Notes under the pieces: generated by a model
The model's database searches: none
What the model was told of the DNA's origin: nothing
What the model saw: the letters and a program-made list of their open reading frames with translations, nothing else
Translations under genes and position numbers: made by a program
DNA from: Rhodosorus marinus
Taxonomy: Eukaryota; Rhodophyta; Stylonematophyceae; Stylonematales; Stylonemataceae
Assembly (NCBI GenBank): GCA_029953675.1
Contig: JAMWBK010000007.1
Location: forward strand, 1,054,001-1,118,000
Reading direction: 5' to 3'
Length of the DNA stretch: 64,000 bases
Shown here: positions 34,967 through 45,747 of the stretch, piece after piece
Layout of the letters: every line of letters begins with the position of its first letter
Numbering within the stretch: the stretch's first letter is position 1

Positions 34967-37466
34967 CTAGTTGTTTCCTGCAAGATCTCCAGCGTTGCTT
35001 CCGGGATCGATCTCGTTAATTAGTCCGGATATAGCTCTCATGGATCCTTCATCTTCCATGTCCTCTGCAGCGCCCAGAAGCTCGGATAATGCCTGCATGC
35101 CCCGGTTGGGTATAGATGGGAAGACCAGGAGGTTGAGTCTTGGGAGCTCGCCGTTCCTTCCCCGTGCTCTTGGGCATTGCGTTTTCTTACCCGCGTGAAG
35201 CTCAGTCGATGACCGACTCCCAGGTGTGCGCTCTCCCTTGTAGCTCGGCGTCCAATCTGCAGCCCAAGCTTGACGTTTCCAATCATGGTCGTGATATGCA
35301 GCAACTTTAGGTAAAACCCCGGCGCCATGTAGTGTGGGTTCTTCATGTGAACCATCCATATGACGGATACGAGATCGAGACGGTTCGCATTCTTGACATG
35401 GTGTACTAGGCTACTCGGGGAAAGATTTCTGAATTCAGCCGACGTTCAAGATTTTGCTTTGTCGGGAAGCGATTTGCTAGTCGCACCTCATCAGAAGCTT
35501 TCCATTTGGAGTGCAGTCATCATCTGTCATCGCCTCGAGCATTTCAAGCGCCGAATCGACGTCCGAGACTGAGCAATATCCGTGGATAATACAACTGTAG
35601 GTAACAGTGTTGGGAAATACTCCGTTTGCGCGCATGTCACTCAGCACCTCGGAGGCTTTGTCCATCCTGCTCGAGCGAAAATTCCATGGCAAATTGATCA
35701 GTCCAAAGCCCCACAAAGCTTCACCCCAAGACGAGCAGGATTACGGATGGTATGGTTGTATACCTGCCGGATTTACAACAGGCATCGATAAGGCAGGTAT
35801 AGATGACCACGTTCGGTTTAATGTTCCACTGCCTCATTTCACGGAATCTGTTGACGAAAAGCCTGGAAATCTTCAGCTGATGCTTTGACATGTGGTTGAA
35901 CACATATGGCGCCCTCCACTACGAGCGAATGGAAGATTGCGGCGTGCCACGTACATCTCAAAAGCTCGGTCTGGATCGTCTGCCTCGGCGCAGGCTTCGA
36001 CGAGCACAGCGAACGTTATCACATTAGGCCACACGCCGTGATTCTTCATGTCCTAGGCATGCATTTTCATCTGCTTTTCAGCGACGGCGAGGCGCCTCCG
36101 GCCACCCGTGAGAGCTGGTGAACTTCTATTATTTAACGCACCTCGAACAGCAACATGGCCGAATCCAGACGTCCAGATCTGCCGCACGCATCTATCAACG
36201 CCGAGTAACTCGCTTGATCCATGCGTATGCCCTCGGCTTCCATTCTATCTGCAACCTCAAAAGCTTTCTCCACGTCGCCCACTTTACCAAGCGCGTCGAT
36301 CACCGATCCGAAAGTAAACTTGTCGGGACGAAGTCCACGAGCCCGCATTTTATCGATTACCGCAAACGAAAGATCTGGTCGATTTGACCTCGCACAAGCT
36401 GCAACGAGCGCATTGTACGCGATCGAGTTCACCGTTCCGCCTTCTGCACAGGCGTTCAAAATATGGATCACAAACAAAGTCAGAAGAAGTGAGCTTTTGA
36501 TGAACCAGAGACAAACCTGCTAGTCGCAGTCGGAATTAAAATTCTAACCCGTAGATTCGATAAAGTCGAATGTTCTGATAGCCTTATCCAACATCTTGGC
36601 TTTTCCATAGATGTCTATCACGAGAATGGCAGTCTTGACGTTCTTCGGGGGGATTAGCCGCCATGTAATCTCTGCTTCACGGATGACCTCAAGAGCGACC
36701 CTGTGATTCGTTTCACGAAGAGCGATCTTCCTTTGAGAATTTGGCACGTAGATCTTCTTCTATGGCGATGCTCTCTGCCCTACCCGATGAGTTTCTGCTT
36801 TGAAAGTCTGGACAAGAAATCGTTCAAATCCGACTGGTCAGGTATGTATTGGTTCTCGTGCGCGAATCTGAACGCATCTCTTGAACGACTAACGAGCATC
36901 GTGAAAAAATTCTCCTTCAACTTTCTATGGTCCAGTATCTCCTTGTCCCCTCTGTCTTTGTTCCGTGGATTTCTTCCCTTGCCGCCGCCTTGTCCTGGAC
37001 GGGTGGTCTGGCCTAGCTTCTTCTTCTTCTTACCCGCTCCGAGGGAGATACTGTTCCGCTTCGTGAACCTATCAGTTCCGCTTGAATTCACTGGATCCTG
37101 TGAAGCCGACTTCGGTTCACGCTCAGGGTCGTCCAGACTGTCGCTCCGTTTTCTTCGAGATCGTCTTTTCCTAATCCAAACCAGAACTTCCCGCTCAATT
37201 CTGTGTAGATATATATAAACAAGCACAAACTCGCGCATTCGAACCAGGGAATGTGGTGCCTACCTCCAGTAGGATCGGTTCTTTCGCTTCCCTCCATCAC
37301 TATCCCCATCGCCCTCTCCTCCGCCTCTGGCCAGCTGCCGAAGCACAACATGTTGACACGGCCTAGAAAACGCTACTTTCTCAGGACAATACAAATCATT
37401 CACGGCAGGTCCTAGGGAACTATTAGAACCACCAGAACCGATCCAAAAACATGAAACAAACCCCAT
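34967..37466 (-). CDS. Pentatricopeptide-repeat protein, probably organellar
   Basis: RNA-binding PPR protein. The ATG at 37466 (MGFVSCFW) opens a first exon to about 37264, and the next begins about 37202 (ATCTACACAG acceptor). The N-terminal 150 residues are rich in Arg, Lys, Ser and Gly. PPR units are visible across short exons. They include KTAILVIDIYGKAKMLDKAI (about 36.6 kb), NSIAYNALVAACARSNRPDL and DKFTFGSVIDALGKVGDVEK and DQASYSALIDACGRSGRLDS (36.1-36.5 kb). Further units are WPNVITFAVLVEACAEADDP (about 36.0 kb), KPNVVIYTCLIDACCKSGR (about 35.8 kb) and FPNTVTYSCIIHGYCSVSD (about 35.6 kb). A non-PPR tail ends at 34967. Repeat style resembles MRL1-type RNA-maturation factors, but the target is unknown. 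Introns of about 50-80 nt separate the exons; not all borders were fixed. Confidence 0.8.
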
Positions 37467-37632
37467 GGATCCTTCCAAAGAATACACAAAAACCCAGAGC
37501 AGTGACTTCTCCCCTTCCACTCAGGTTACAACCCCAACCCCGTCCCAAAAACCCAACCTCGCTATCCGAACTCAAAACATATTACTTCCATTCCCAGATC
37601 CTCTTCAAGTGTACAAAGTCGAACATTCGATG

Positions 37633-37661
37633 CTCTCTCTCCCTCTCTCTCTCTCTCTGTT
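37633..37661. repeat. CT microsatellite
   Basis: About 28 bp of CT dinucleotides with one interruption, in the region upstream of the PPR gene start. Confidence 0.85.
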
Positions 37662-38889
37662 TCACAACACAATTCAAGATCTGCTCACCTGCAATCTCCC
37701 CCACGACGATAATGTACTACAAGTCATCGTCTGCTGATCAGTTCCCGACCTGCCCCGTCGAGATCGGTCTGACTCTCAGCGGAGTTGGATACAACGGGTA
37801 GAGTGATTTGAGGAAGGGTTTCTAGCCCGATGACCATATAGATCTCCAGGCCTTTTCATACCATGACTAGGAAACCTGCTGAAACTGACAAGCAGATACC
37901 CCCGTTAGTGATCTCCGTACCAGTGACTAGTCCTTGCCCGTTTAGGTAGTCACGCGCGCTGACTACGAGAGATTGATCTTAGGAGCGGAAAAGGAAGAGG
38001 ATGGGGTAGAGCGGATTGGATATAGATCGTGGTGTAGCCTGGGAGCAGATATGATGGCAGTGTGTGTCTCGTCGGGGGTGGTGGGGGGTATATGGCGGGG
38101 GAAAGAGTATGCAAATGTCGAATTGTCCATGTCTTCTAGAGGACTCAACTCTTGAGTGTCTTATGCCACCGAAAGGGGATCCTCCTCACCCCAAAAGTTT
38201 GTGACTCCTCCGCCACAAGAAGACGCTAGCAACTAGCAGCTACTTGCCGGCGCTCCATAGATATGAAGTACAAGCGAGGAACTACCCCTCCACAGCCAGA
38301 ATGTCGCGCGGGTATGAGTTAAGGAGTTCTAGTAGTTGCTCTGGTCTTCTACGGAACAACCCCGAGCTGGTGTCCCAGGGCAAGTAAATGGGAGTCACAC
38401 TTGCTGGTGTGTGACTACTTGCTCATTAGTAAACACTTACAACCAGTAACTTTTCGTTCTGCGCAAAGCTCTCAAGTGCGACTACGCTAAGAAGCGGGAA
38501 TGAAGTCGTTGAGGACGCCAGTCCTGCAAACAACCAAACAAAAGCAGCCGTGGAGTCTCACCGTCATTTTAACGGGGGGGAGGGGGGAAAGACTGCTACT
38601 CACGCAACCAGCAGCCACGGAAGCGTCCCCAGGTTCTGCCTGAAGGATTCGCGTAGAAACCAAGTAGTGGCTAACTCTCAGACTCCCATTTTCCTTCTCC
38701 AAGCACACTCACCCCAGTTTGTCATTAGTCTGGGTCTTCTTGGAAACCAGAGAAGTCAGGGTGGATTGTCCCAACAGTGGCCCATAGCGAAAGTCGCCTC
38801 GGGACGTCGTCCATAGGCATCTATCTGGAGGCGAACGTTCCAGGTGCTTGAGGAAGCTACCAACGCGGCTAGCACGCGCTCTCCAAAGT

Positions 38890-39164
38890 GACAAAAGGGA
38901 GAAGGGACGGACGGGCCGGGATAGAAGAAAGTGTAATGCTGTGTGCTCAGGTAGTATTCGAAGGGGAAGTGGAAGCTTGTCAACAGAATTTGGGTAAGGA
39001 GAGGTGGGGGGTGGGAAGGGTAGAGGGACAAAAGGGAGAAGGGACGGACGAGCCGGGATAGAAGAAAGTGTAATGCTGTGAGCTCAGGTAGCATTCGAAG
39101 GGGAAGGGGAAGATTGTCAAGAGAATTTGGGTAAGGAGAGGTGGGGGGGTGGGAAGGGAAGAGG
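38890..39164. repeat. 137-bp tandem duplication upstream of Fes1
   Basis: Two head-to-tail copies (38890-39026 and 39027-39164), both starting GACAAAAGGGAGAAGGGACG and ending in a GGTGGGGG...GAAGGG tract. They differ by only a few substitutions. The second copy ends about 90 bp before the Fes1 ATG, so the duplicated segment covers its likely promoter or 5' UTR. Confidence 0.9.
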
Positions 39165-39254
39165 GTGAGGGCATTTAGTTGTGTTAAAAGGGGGGGCCTC
39201 TTTAGTGTGTTTTTTTGGGCGCCGGGGGGGAAGGGGGAAGTGAGGTGGATCGAG

Positions 39255-40136
39255 ATGGACGGTGATCCTAGATTGAAGAGTTTGAATCAGGTTCTGAAGT
39301 GGAGTGTGAAGGAGTCAACGAAAGATGGCGCGGAAGTGAGGAAAGTTGATCCAAAAGTTGTTGAGGAGAACAAGCACCTGCTGGATGAGCTGTTTAAAGA
39401 CGAGTATGGAGGCATTGAGGCTCTGCGGAAGCTTGCGGCGGACGAATCCGCCGATGTTGGGGACAGGGCAGAGGCACTAGAGGCGCTGGAGGAGTATGCT
39501 CAAGACTTGAATTTTGCTGTCAACTTCGGCAAAGTTGGCGTGCTGAGGACTGCTTTAGACGTCTTCAGAGAAAGCGAGGATTCTCGTCTAAGAGCAAACG
39601 CGGTTTGGCTTCTGGGAACCTCCATGCAGGACGTTCAGAGTATCAAAGATGAGCTGGTCGAGATGGGAGTGATTCCAGTGCTTAAGGAGGCTCTCGAGGA
39701 TGAGAGCTCGGGAAAGGTTCGTGCAAAGGGAGTTATGGCGTCTTCAGCCTTGCTGAGGAACTCCCCGCAGTACGAGGAGCGATTTACTGCAGCGGGAGGC
39801 CTGAACGCAATCGGGATGAGACTGCTAGACACAGAACAGCAACCACGAGAACGTGCTATGTTCTTCCTGGAGCATTCGCGTAGAAACAAGTGTGACTACT
39901 TCGCCAACTACGTCTCCAATGACCAATCGCTGACTGGAAATCTACTTGACAGAGTTGCAAAGGACCAAGACGCAGCGGCTGCTGCTGCCATTGCAGAAGC
40001 AGTTGAACCCTCTGCAACAACCCAAGACCTTTTCCATGCAAAAGCAAACTATCTGAAGGACACGGCAAAGTCGTCCAAGGAACCGGAGCTCAAGCGGGCC
40101 CTGCTCAAGATCGTCGTCAAGATTCCGAATGCTTGA
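39255..40136 (+). CDS. FES1: Hsp70 nucleotide exchange factor Fes1/HspBP1
   Basis: Cytosolic armadillo-repeat protein that releases ADP from Hsp70. Single exon, 293 residues from the ATG of MDGDPRLKSLNQVLKWSV; the upstream open frame is Gly-rich and not family-like. Conserved pieces: the N-terminal LNQVLKWSVKEST, then RAEALEALEEYAQDLNFAVN, then RANAVWLLGTSMQDV, then KVRAKGVMASSALLRNSP, then QQPRERAMFFLEHSRR. The length and order match Fes1/HspBP1 well. Confidence in function is high because the core is collinear with the family. Confidence 0.93.
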   Translation: MDGDPRLKSLNQVLKWSVKESTKDGAEVRKVDPKVVEENKHLLDELFKDEYGGIEALRKLAADESADVGDRAEALEALEEYAQDLNFAVNFGKVGVLRTALDVFRESEDSRLRANAVWLLGTSMQDVQSIKDELVEMGVIPVLKEALEDESSGKVRAKGVMASSALLRNSPQYEERFTAAGGLNAIGMRLLDTEQQPRERAMFFLEHSRRNKCDYFANYVSNDQSLTGNLLDRVAKDQDAAAAAAIAEAVEPSATTQDLFHAKANYLKDTAKSSKEPELKRALLKIVVKIPNA

Positions 40137-40699
40137 GTGTATCGGACGTGAGCCGGCGGCTAGGTTCCAGTTGCAATTGATTCTAGTCACTGGTCAACCG
40201 ATTTTCCTGTCGGATGACCTGTATTGCCGTACAGGTTATTGAAATCAGACAGAAGAATATATAACGCATGAGCTATACGCCGGAGGACTGTATGCATATA
40301 TTTAAGCACTGAATCATCTGGGGTGAAGCTGGAAACCGGCACTTCCAAGCATACTGAGGACTAATGAGCGGTGCCGATGTAAAACTACGGGAGCTCATTC
40401 CTTGAAGATTGATAAGAGCTCCTATATCACTATTGCACCTGAAGCTTCTCGCAGAGAATTTAGAATCGACTGCTGATTTCTGATGTATGTAGGGAAAGAT
40501 GCGGAAAGTGTTTAGACTATGATAGGTCCAATTAGCACTTTAGAATAAAACGCATCGTTCACTTGGGCGGCGCTCTCCGCAGGCTTTACACGAAGACGAA
40601 CCTCCAGGCACGCGCCACACACTATTGGGGTTTTACTGTGAAACCAACAACCCCAGATGGGTGTCCTACGAAAATCGAAAGGGTAGTAAAAATATGTGA
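40137..40699. other. Gap between Fes1 and the retroelement zone
   Basis: Presumed Fes1 3' UTR and intergenic DNA. No gene recognised. Confidence 0.5.
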
Positions 40700-41570
40700 C
40701 GAATACCGGAATAATCACCAACTACCTAGTACTGGCAGCACTCTCTCGGCTATTGAGGGCAACCCAGGCATTGCCTCTCCACAGCGTGCGGTTCATAGCG
40801 GCAAGGGCTCTACTGAGGGCGCTGCGGTCGGAGTCAAGGTGTCTCGTGAGCCGAGAAAGGTCTGTCATCGTACGAGTCGCGAGTCTCCCATAAGTCTCGA
40901 GGGCTATCGGGATAAAATCCTCTGGGTCAGCCAGGCTGTGCTATGAAGACATATCTTCTTACTTTTGCCTTGAGCGGCAGTGTGGGCAGTGAGGCCAGTT
41001 CGTGAAGCTGTACGTCGCAGGAAGGCCGTCTGGAGAGGGCTGGTGACTACGACATTGAAGAATAACGTCCGGTGCGTTCGCAGGTGTTTCGCGTAGTTAT
41101 CGGGTGCTCGATGAGGTAGTTCCTCGTTCACTGGTCCTGGCTCGACGACAACGTCCTCGTAGCCCCAATCTGTCAGAAGTCGCGCGGTGGTCGCGCGGTG
41201 TCCGCACTAGCTCGTGGTGTTGATGGATCCAGTCGTTGGGAGCGGGCGCAACGGTGGAGGAGTTAATAACCGTAGACGTCATGGGTCGTTCTGCAGGAGG
41301 GGGAGGGCGCGGGCTGCGGTTGGTCAACGAGCAATACTCCAAGGAGTTGTCGGATGTCCGCGGTGAGTTGCTGCCTTGTGACGAAGAGTGCGCGGGCTGT
41401 TGGAATATCGCGAAGCCAGGTACCACTTGCGCCACCGGTTGCTGAGCGAAGTCGAGCTCGCGCGTAGACTGGGACCGTGGGCTCGTCGACTATGGCACTG
41501 TACGCTTATGCTGATGCAGAGCGTTGGGGTTCAACGCCTCCTCGAGCAAGGGTCCCGAGGCCTGCCGGTT
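40700..41570 (-). pseudogene. Relic of a second RLE-type non-LTR retrotransposon
   Basis: Reading the minus strand from about 41.5 to 40.7 kb across several frames gives SGTWLRDIPTARALFVTRQQ and LLGVLLVDQP, then a broken Cys/His region. Next come LLTDWGYEDVVVEPGPVNEE, then RTLFFNVVVTSPLQTAFLRR and TAHTAAQGKSKKI, then LDSDRSALSRALAAMNRTLW. This is the order (post-RT linker, zinc motif, endonuclease, C-terminal helix) of RLE-bearing non-LTR elements. The sequence differs from the family filling 42-57 kb. Frameshifts and stops show it is dead, and the endonuclease Asp before VVVT is Asn. Confidence 0.6.
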
Positions 41571-41712
41571 GGGGAAGCAAAGGAGAACTGCCCCTGCTAG
41601 GAATTCCGAGTATGGAACGACGGATGGTCGCTGCTGACGAATCCCTTGTCGCCCTCCGCATTTTTCACCCCGCAGACGCCAGAGGGAGGGGGTTGGGTTC
41701 AAGGACAGTTCG
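41571..41712. other. Flank between two retroelement relics
   Basis: Joins the divergent relic to the 3' end of the first full-family copy. May be part of the older relic; no feature seen. Confidence 0.4.
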
Positions 41713-42734
41713 ATGATAATCCGTTTATTCAGAGGCTAACTACCCTGAGAAGCGAGAGACAAGACGCTGATGACGCGCGTCCACAAACAAAGCAGAATTG
41801 GAGCGCCACAGGGTCAAAGAAAGCTCGATCGATCCGTTGAAAGCTCTATTAGCAGACTGTCTAAACGCCCTGGGTCGTTGCGAAACAGAGCTCGCAGCCA
41901 GCGAGAACCTACACTATCTATCAAGCCAAAGCACTCAATAATGAGGGGGACGAACCGGTATGTCACCGCCTAATCGCGAAAGGTAGGGTTTGACATCGCT
42001 GCCGCGTACTGCGAATCTTTCACTTGCCGCATGGACCGAGCTGCAGTTCCTCGACGCCGAGCCGACGCAGGCAGGTACCTGGTCGCCTGAGGACAAGGGA
42101 TGGAGAGGTCAATGTGACTGCGACGCGCATTGAGGTCAGTCACAACGAGATCCGCCACCCGCTGTACCGCTGGGGCGTCACTCTCATCAGCAATTTCCGA
42201 TGCCACCGCCAGAGGGACCTCATACTCCACTTCTCGGTCCGTACCGAGCGATTGAGAACGAAGGTAGCGGAAAAGCAAGCGGTTGAGCCGCGTATGGCGT
42301 CTGGTCCGGGCCCCTTGAACCTCCGCACAAGACGCCAACAGATGCGCACCATAATCACTCCACGGCACATTGACCTCGCACAATGCGCATCTAGAATCCC
42401 GCTCAGCAGGCCAAGAAGGTTGCGGCAAGCCCAGGTAAAGTCGTAAGCCTACACGAAGTTCGAGATCGGTAAGCGCCAACCGCGGATACGCAGGTATGAC
42501 CGTGAAGAAACGGGAGCTGAAACTCCCCCCCAAACCGCGCAGGCGAGCCAAAGTCGACGCCGAGCACGAAGTTACTCGAATGCCACCCTTCTGAGTTTAC
42601 ACTCAGAAGGGTGGCACACGAGTCCCGATGTATGTCCCACGAAAGGGGTTTTTGGATTACATCGGTCCTGGAAGGGGCCGGACCCGACCGGGAAACGCCC
42701 TCCTCTGGCGGTCTCGACGGCACAGCCAGCACGA
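41713..42734 (-). mobile_element. RLE retrotransposon copy A (zinc motif, endonuclease, 3' end)
   Basis: 5'-truncated non-LTR copy with its 3' end at the left. The frame 42551-41970 codes a linker (GGSFSSRFFTVIPAYPRLAL), a CCHC-like motif (CALC...HLLASC), then RHTRLNRLLFRYLRSQ. The restriction-like endonuclease core follows (RVADLVVTDLNARRSHIDLS) with a Lys-x3-Tyr (QVKDSQYA). After a stop, the C-terminal region continues to the shared end SRFSG. The element ends TTAGCCTCTGAATAAACGGA plus an ATC tail, here seen in reverse as gatgataatccg. A 16-bp-arm hairpin interrupts it at 42581-42616. Confidence 0.85.
42581..42616. repeat. 16-bp-arm hairpin inside copy A
   Basis: TGCCACCCTTCTGAGT, loop TTAC, then the exact reverse complement. 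The intact paralogue at about 56551 has one copy only, so the second arm is an inverted insertion. Confidence 0.93.
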
Positions 42735-43030
42735 CAGCTCCGTGAGGAGGCTATTCAGACCCCCTGGGTTGTGTTGAAAAAGCTCACGAAGCTAACGAGA
42801 ACGCTATCAACTATACCAAAGCACTCGATGATGAGTGGAACAAGCCGGTATGACAATGCCGAATCCGGAAGCGTAGAGTCTAACATAGCCGCAGCGTACT
42901 GGGATTTCTTCAGTTGCCGCATTGACCGAGCTGCAGCGCCTCAGCGAAAAGCAGAAGCAGGCGGGTATCTGGTAGCCCGGGGACAAGGGATACAAAGGTT
43001 GACATATTCACGCCGACGAGCGCTCAGATC
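42735..43030 (-). mobile_element. Divergent RLE-element fragment
   Basis: Carries the C-terminal end of the same kind of protein but belongs to a diverged subfamily shared with 54.1-54.4 and 55.0-55.3 kb (for example GGAACAAGCCGGTATGACAA here). No intact frame. Confidence 0.7.
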
Positions 43031-43146
43031 GATGATGATCCGTTTATTCAGAGGCTAACTACACTAAGAAGCGAGAGACAAGACGTTGATGACGCGCATC
43101 CACAAACAAAGCAGAATTGGAGCGCCACAGGGTCAAAGAAAGCTCG
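43031..43146 (-). mobile_element. 116-bp tail fragment of the RLE element
   Basis: Begins GATGATGATCCGTTTATTCA (the reversed 3' tail) and runs to CAAAGAAAGCTCG. It is only the last hundred or so bases of the element. Confidence 0.8.
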
Positions 43147-44221
43147 TTGATGATCGGTTTATTCAGAGGCTAACTACCCTGAGAAGCGAGAGACAAGACG
43201 CTGATGACGCGCTTCCACAAACAAAGCACAATTGGAGCGCCACAGGGTCAAAGAAAGCTCCGTGAGCAGACTATCTAAACGCCCTGGGTCGTTGCGAAAC
43301 AGAGCTCGCAGCCAGCGAGAACCTACACTATCTTTCTTTGACCCTGTGCCGCTCCAATTCTGCTTTGTTTGTGGACGCGCGTCATCAGCGTCCTGTCTCT
43401 CGCTTCTCAGGGTAGTTAGCCTCTGAATAAGCGGATCATCATCTATCAAGCCAAAGCACTCAATAGTGAGGGGGACGAACCGGTATGTCACCGCCGAATC
43501 GCGAAAGGTAGGGTTTGACATCGCTGCCGCGTACTGCGAAGCTTTACTTTCCGCATGAACCGAGCTGCAGTTCCTCGACGCCGAGCCGACGCAGGCAGGT
43601 ACCTGGTCGCATGAGGACAAGGGATGAAGAGGTCAATGTACTTACTGCGACGTGCACTGAGGTCAGTCACAACGAGATCCGCGCCACCCGCTGTACCGCT
43701 GGGGCGTCACTCTCATCAGCAATTTCCGATGCCACCGCCAGAGGGACCTCATACTCCACTTCTCGGTCCGTACCGAGCGATTGAGAACGAAGGTAGCGGA
43801 AAAGCAAGCGGTTGAGCCGCGTATGGCGTCTGGTCCGAGCCCCTTGAACCTCCGCACAAGACGCCAACAGATGCGCACCATAATCACCCCACGGCACATT
43901 GACCCCGCACAATGCGCATCTAGAATCCCGGGGCGTCACTCTCGTCAGCAATTTCCGATGCCACCGCCAGAGGGACCTCATACTCCACTTCTCGCCGAGC
44001 GATTGAGAACGAAGGTAGCGGAAAAGCAAGCGGTTGAGCCGCGTATGGCGTCTGGTCCGCCCCTTGAACCTCCGCACAAGACGCCAACAGATGCGCACCA
44101 TGATCACCCCACGGCACATTGACCCCGCACAATGCGCATCTAGAATCCCGCTCAGCAGGCCAAGGGGGTTGCGGCAAGCCCAGGTAAAGTGGTAGGCTTA
44201 CACGAAGTTCGGTAATCTAAA
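43147..44221 (-). mobile_element. RLE retrotransposon copy with nested insertion and internal tandem duplication
   Basis: Minus-strand copy running from tail (left) through the C-terminus, endonuclease and zinc motif. A plus-strand tail copy is nested at 43334-43440. A segment of about 229 bp (43702-43930) is duplicated in tandem at 43931 onward; the second copy has small deletions. Frames are broken. Confidence 0.8.
43334..43440 (+). mobile_element. Nested 107-bp tail insertion with ATCT target duplication
   Basis: Flanked by ATCT at 43330-43333 and 43441-43444. The uninterrupted sequence (ACACTATCTATCAAGCC) is present in several sibling copies, for example near 41917. The insert starts TTCTTTGACCCTG and ends GCGGATCATC. 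Confidence 0.9.
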
Positions 44222-45170
44222 AACCCTTTCGTGGGACATACATCGGGACTGGTATACCACCCTTCTGAGTTTACCTTGATGATGATCCGTTTATTCACAG
44301 AATTTACCTTCGTGCTCGGCGTCGACCTTGGCTCGCCTGCGCGGTTTGGGAAGGAGTCTCAGCTCCCGTTTCTTCACGGTCATACCTGCGTATCCGCGGT
44401 TGGCGCTTACCGATCTCGAACTTCGAACTTCGTGTAAGCTTACGACTTTACCTGGGCTTGCCGCAACCCCCTTGGCCTGCTGAGCGGGATTCTAGATGCG
44501 CATTGTGCGGGGTCAGTGTGCCGTGGGGTGATTATGGTGCGCATCTGTTGGCGTCTTGTGCGGAGGTTCAAGGGGCCCGGACCAGACGCCATACGCGGCT
44601 CAACCGCTTGCTTTTCCGCTACCTTCGTTCTCAATCGCTCGGTACGGACCGAGAAGTGGAGTATGAGGTCCCTCTGGCGGTGGCATCGGAAATTGCTGAT
44701 GAGAGTGACGCCCCAGCGGTACAGCGGGTGGCGGATCTCGTTGTGACTGACCTCAGTGCACGTCGCAGTAAGTACATTGACCTCTTCAGCCCTTGTCCTC
44801 ATGCGACCAGGTACCTGCCTGCGTCGGCTCGGCGTCGAGGAACTGCAGCTCGGTTCATGCGGAAAGTAAAGATTCGCAGTACGCGGCAGCGATGTCAAAC
44901 CCTACCTTTCGCGATTCGGCGGTGACATACCGGTTCGTCCCCCTCACTATTGAGTGCTTTGGCTTGATAGATAGTGTAGGTTCTCGCTGGCTGCGAGCTC
45001 TGTTTCGCAACGACCCAGGGCGTTTAGACAGTCTGCTCATAGAGCTTTCAACGGATCGATCGAGCTTTCTTTGACCCTGTGGCGCTCCAATTCTGCTTTG
45101 TTTGTGGACGCGCGTCATCAGCGTCTTGTCTCTCGCTTCTCAGGGTAGTTAGCTTCTGAATAAACGGATC
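44222..45170 (+). mobile_element. RLE retrotransposon copy, plus strand
   Basis: Runs from AACCCTTTCGTGGGACATAC to TAAACGGATC. The frame 44458-44925 codes the zinc motif (CALCGVSVPWGDYGAHLLASC, split here as CALC and HLLASC), the endonuclease core (VADLVVTDLSARRSKYIDLF) and the Lys-x3 region. A 25-bp tail insertion sits at 44278-44302. It is head-to-head with the preceding minus copy. Confidence 0.82.
44278..44302 (-). mobile_element. 25-bp micro-insertion of the element tail, 8-bp duplication
   Basis: TTTACCTT occurs at 44270-44277 and again at 44303-44310, around GATGATGATCCGTTTATTC plus six bases. The uninterrupted form GAGTTTACCTTCGTGC is present at about 56566. Confidence 0.85.
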
Positions 45171-45492
45171 TAAAGTTCGGTGGAGTATGAGGTAGGTCCC
45201 TCTGGCGGTGGCATCGGAAATTGCTGATGAAAGTGACGCTCCAGCGGTACAGCGGGTGGCGGATCTCGTTGTGACTGGCCTCAATGCGCGTCGCAGTTAG
45301 TACATTGACCTCTCCATCCCTTGTCCTCAGGCGACCAGGTACCTGCCTGCGTCGGCTCGGCGTCGAGGAGCTGCAGCTCGGTCCATGCGGCAAGTGCAAG
45401 ATTCGCAGTACGCGGCAGAGATGTCAAACCATACCTTTCGCGATTCGGCAGTGACATACCGGTTCGTCCCTCTCATTGTTGAGTGCTTTTGG
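45171..45492 (+). mobile_element. Truncated RLE fragment ending at GATAGAT
   Basis: Plus-strand piece beginning in the endonuclease region and ending at GGCTTGATAGAT, exactly where a minus-strand tail begins. Two other copies are interrupted at the same point. Confidence 0.75.
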
Positions 45493-45747
45493 CTTGATAG
45501 ATTATCCGTTTATTCAGAGGCTAACTACCCTGAGAAGCGAGAAACAAGACGCTGATGACGCGCGTCCACAAACAAAGCAGAATTGGAGTGCCACAGGGTC
45601 AAAGAAAGCTCCGTGAGCAGACTATCTAAACGCCCTGGGTCGTTGCGAAACAGAGCTCGCGGCCAGCGAGAACCTACACTATCTATCAAGCCAGAGCACT
45701 CAATAATGAGGGGGACGAACCGGTATGTCACCGCCGAATCGCGAAAG

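Larger units (their letters stand above)
37467..39254. other. Divergent intergenic region
   Basis: Between the PPR gene (-) and Fes1 (+). A CT microsatellite lies at about 37633-37660. A 137-bp tandem duplication lies at 38890-39164, just upstream of Fes1. Other frames are short and unremarkable. Confidence 0.55.

Noticed and set aside
40563-40946. 127-residue plus-strand frame
   Set aside because: It is the antisense of the RLE relic, whose minus-strand reading shows family motifs.
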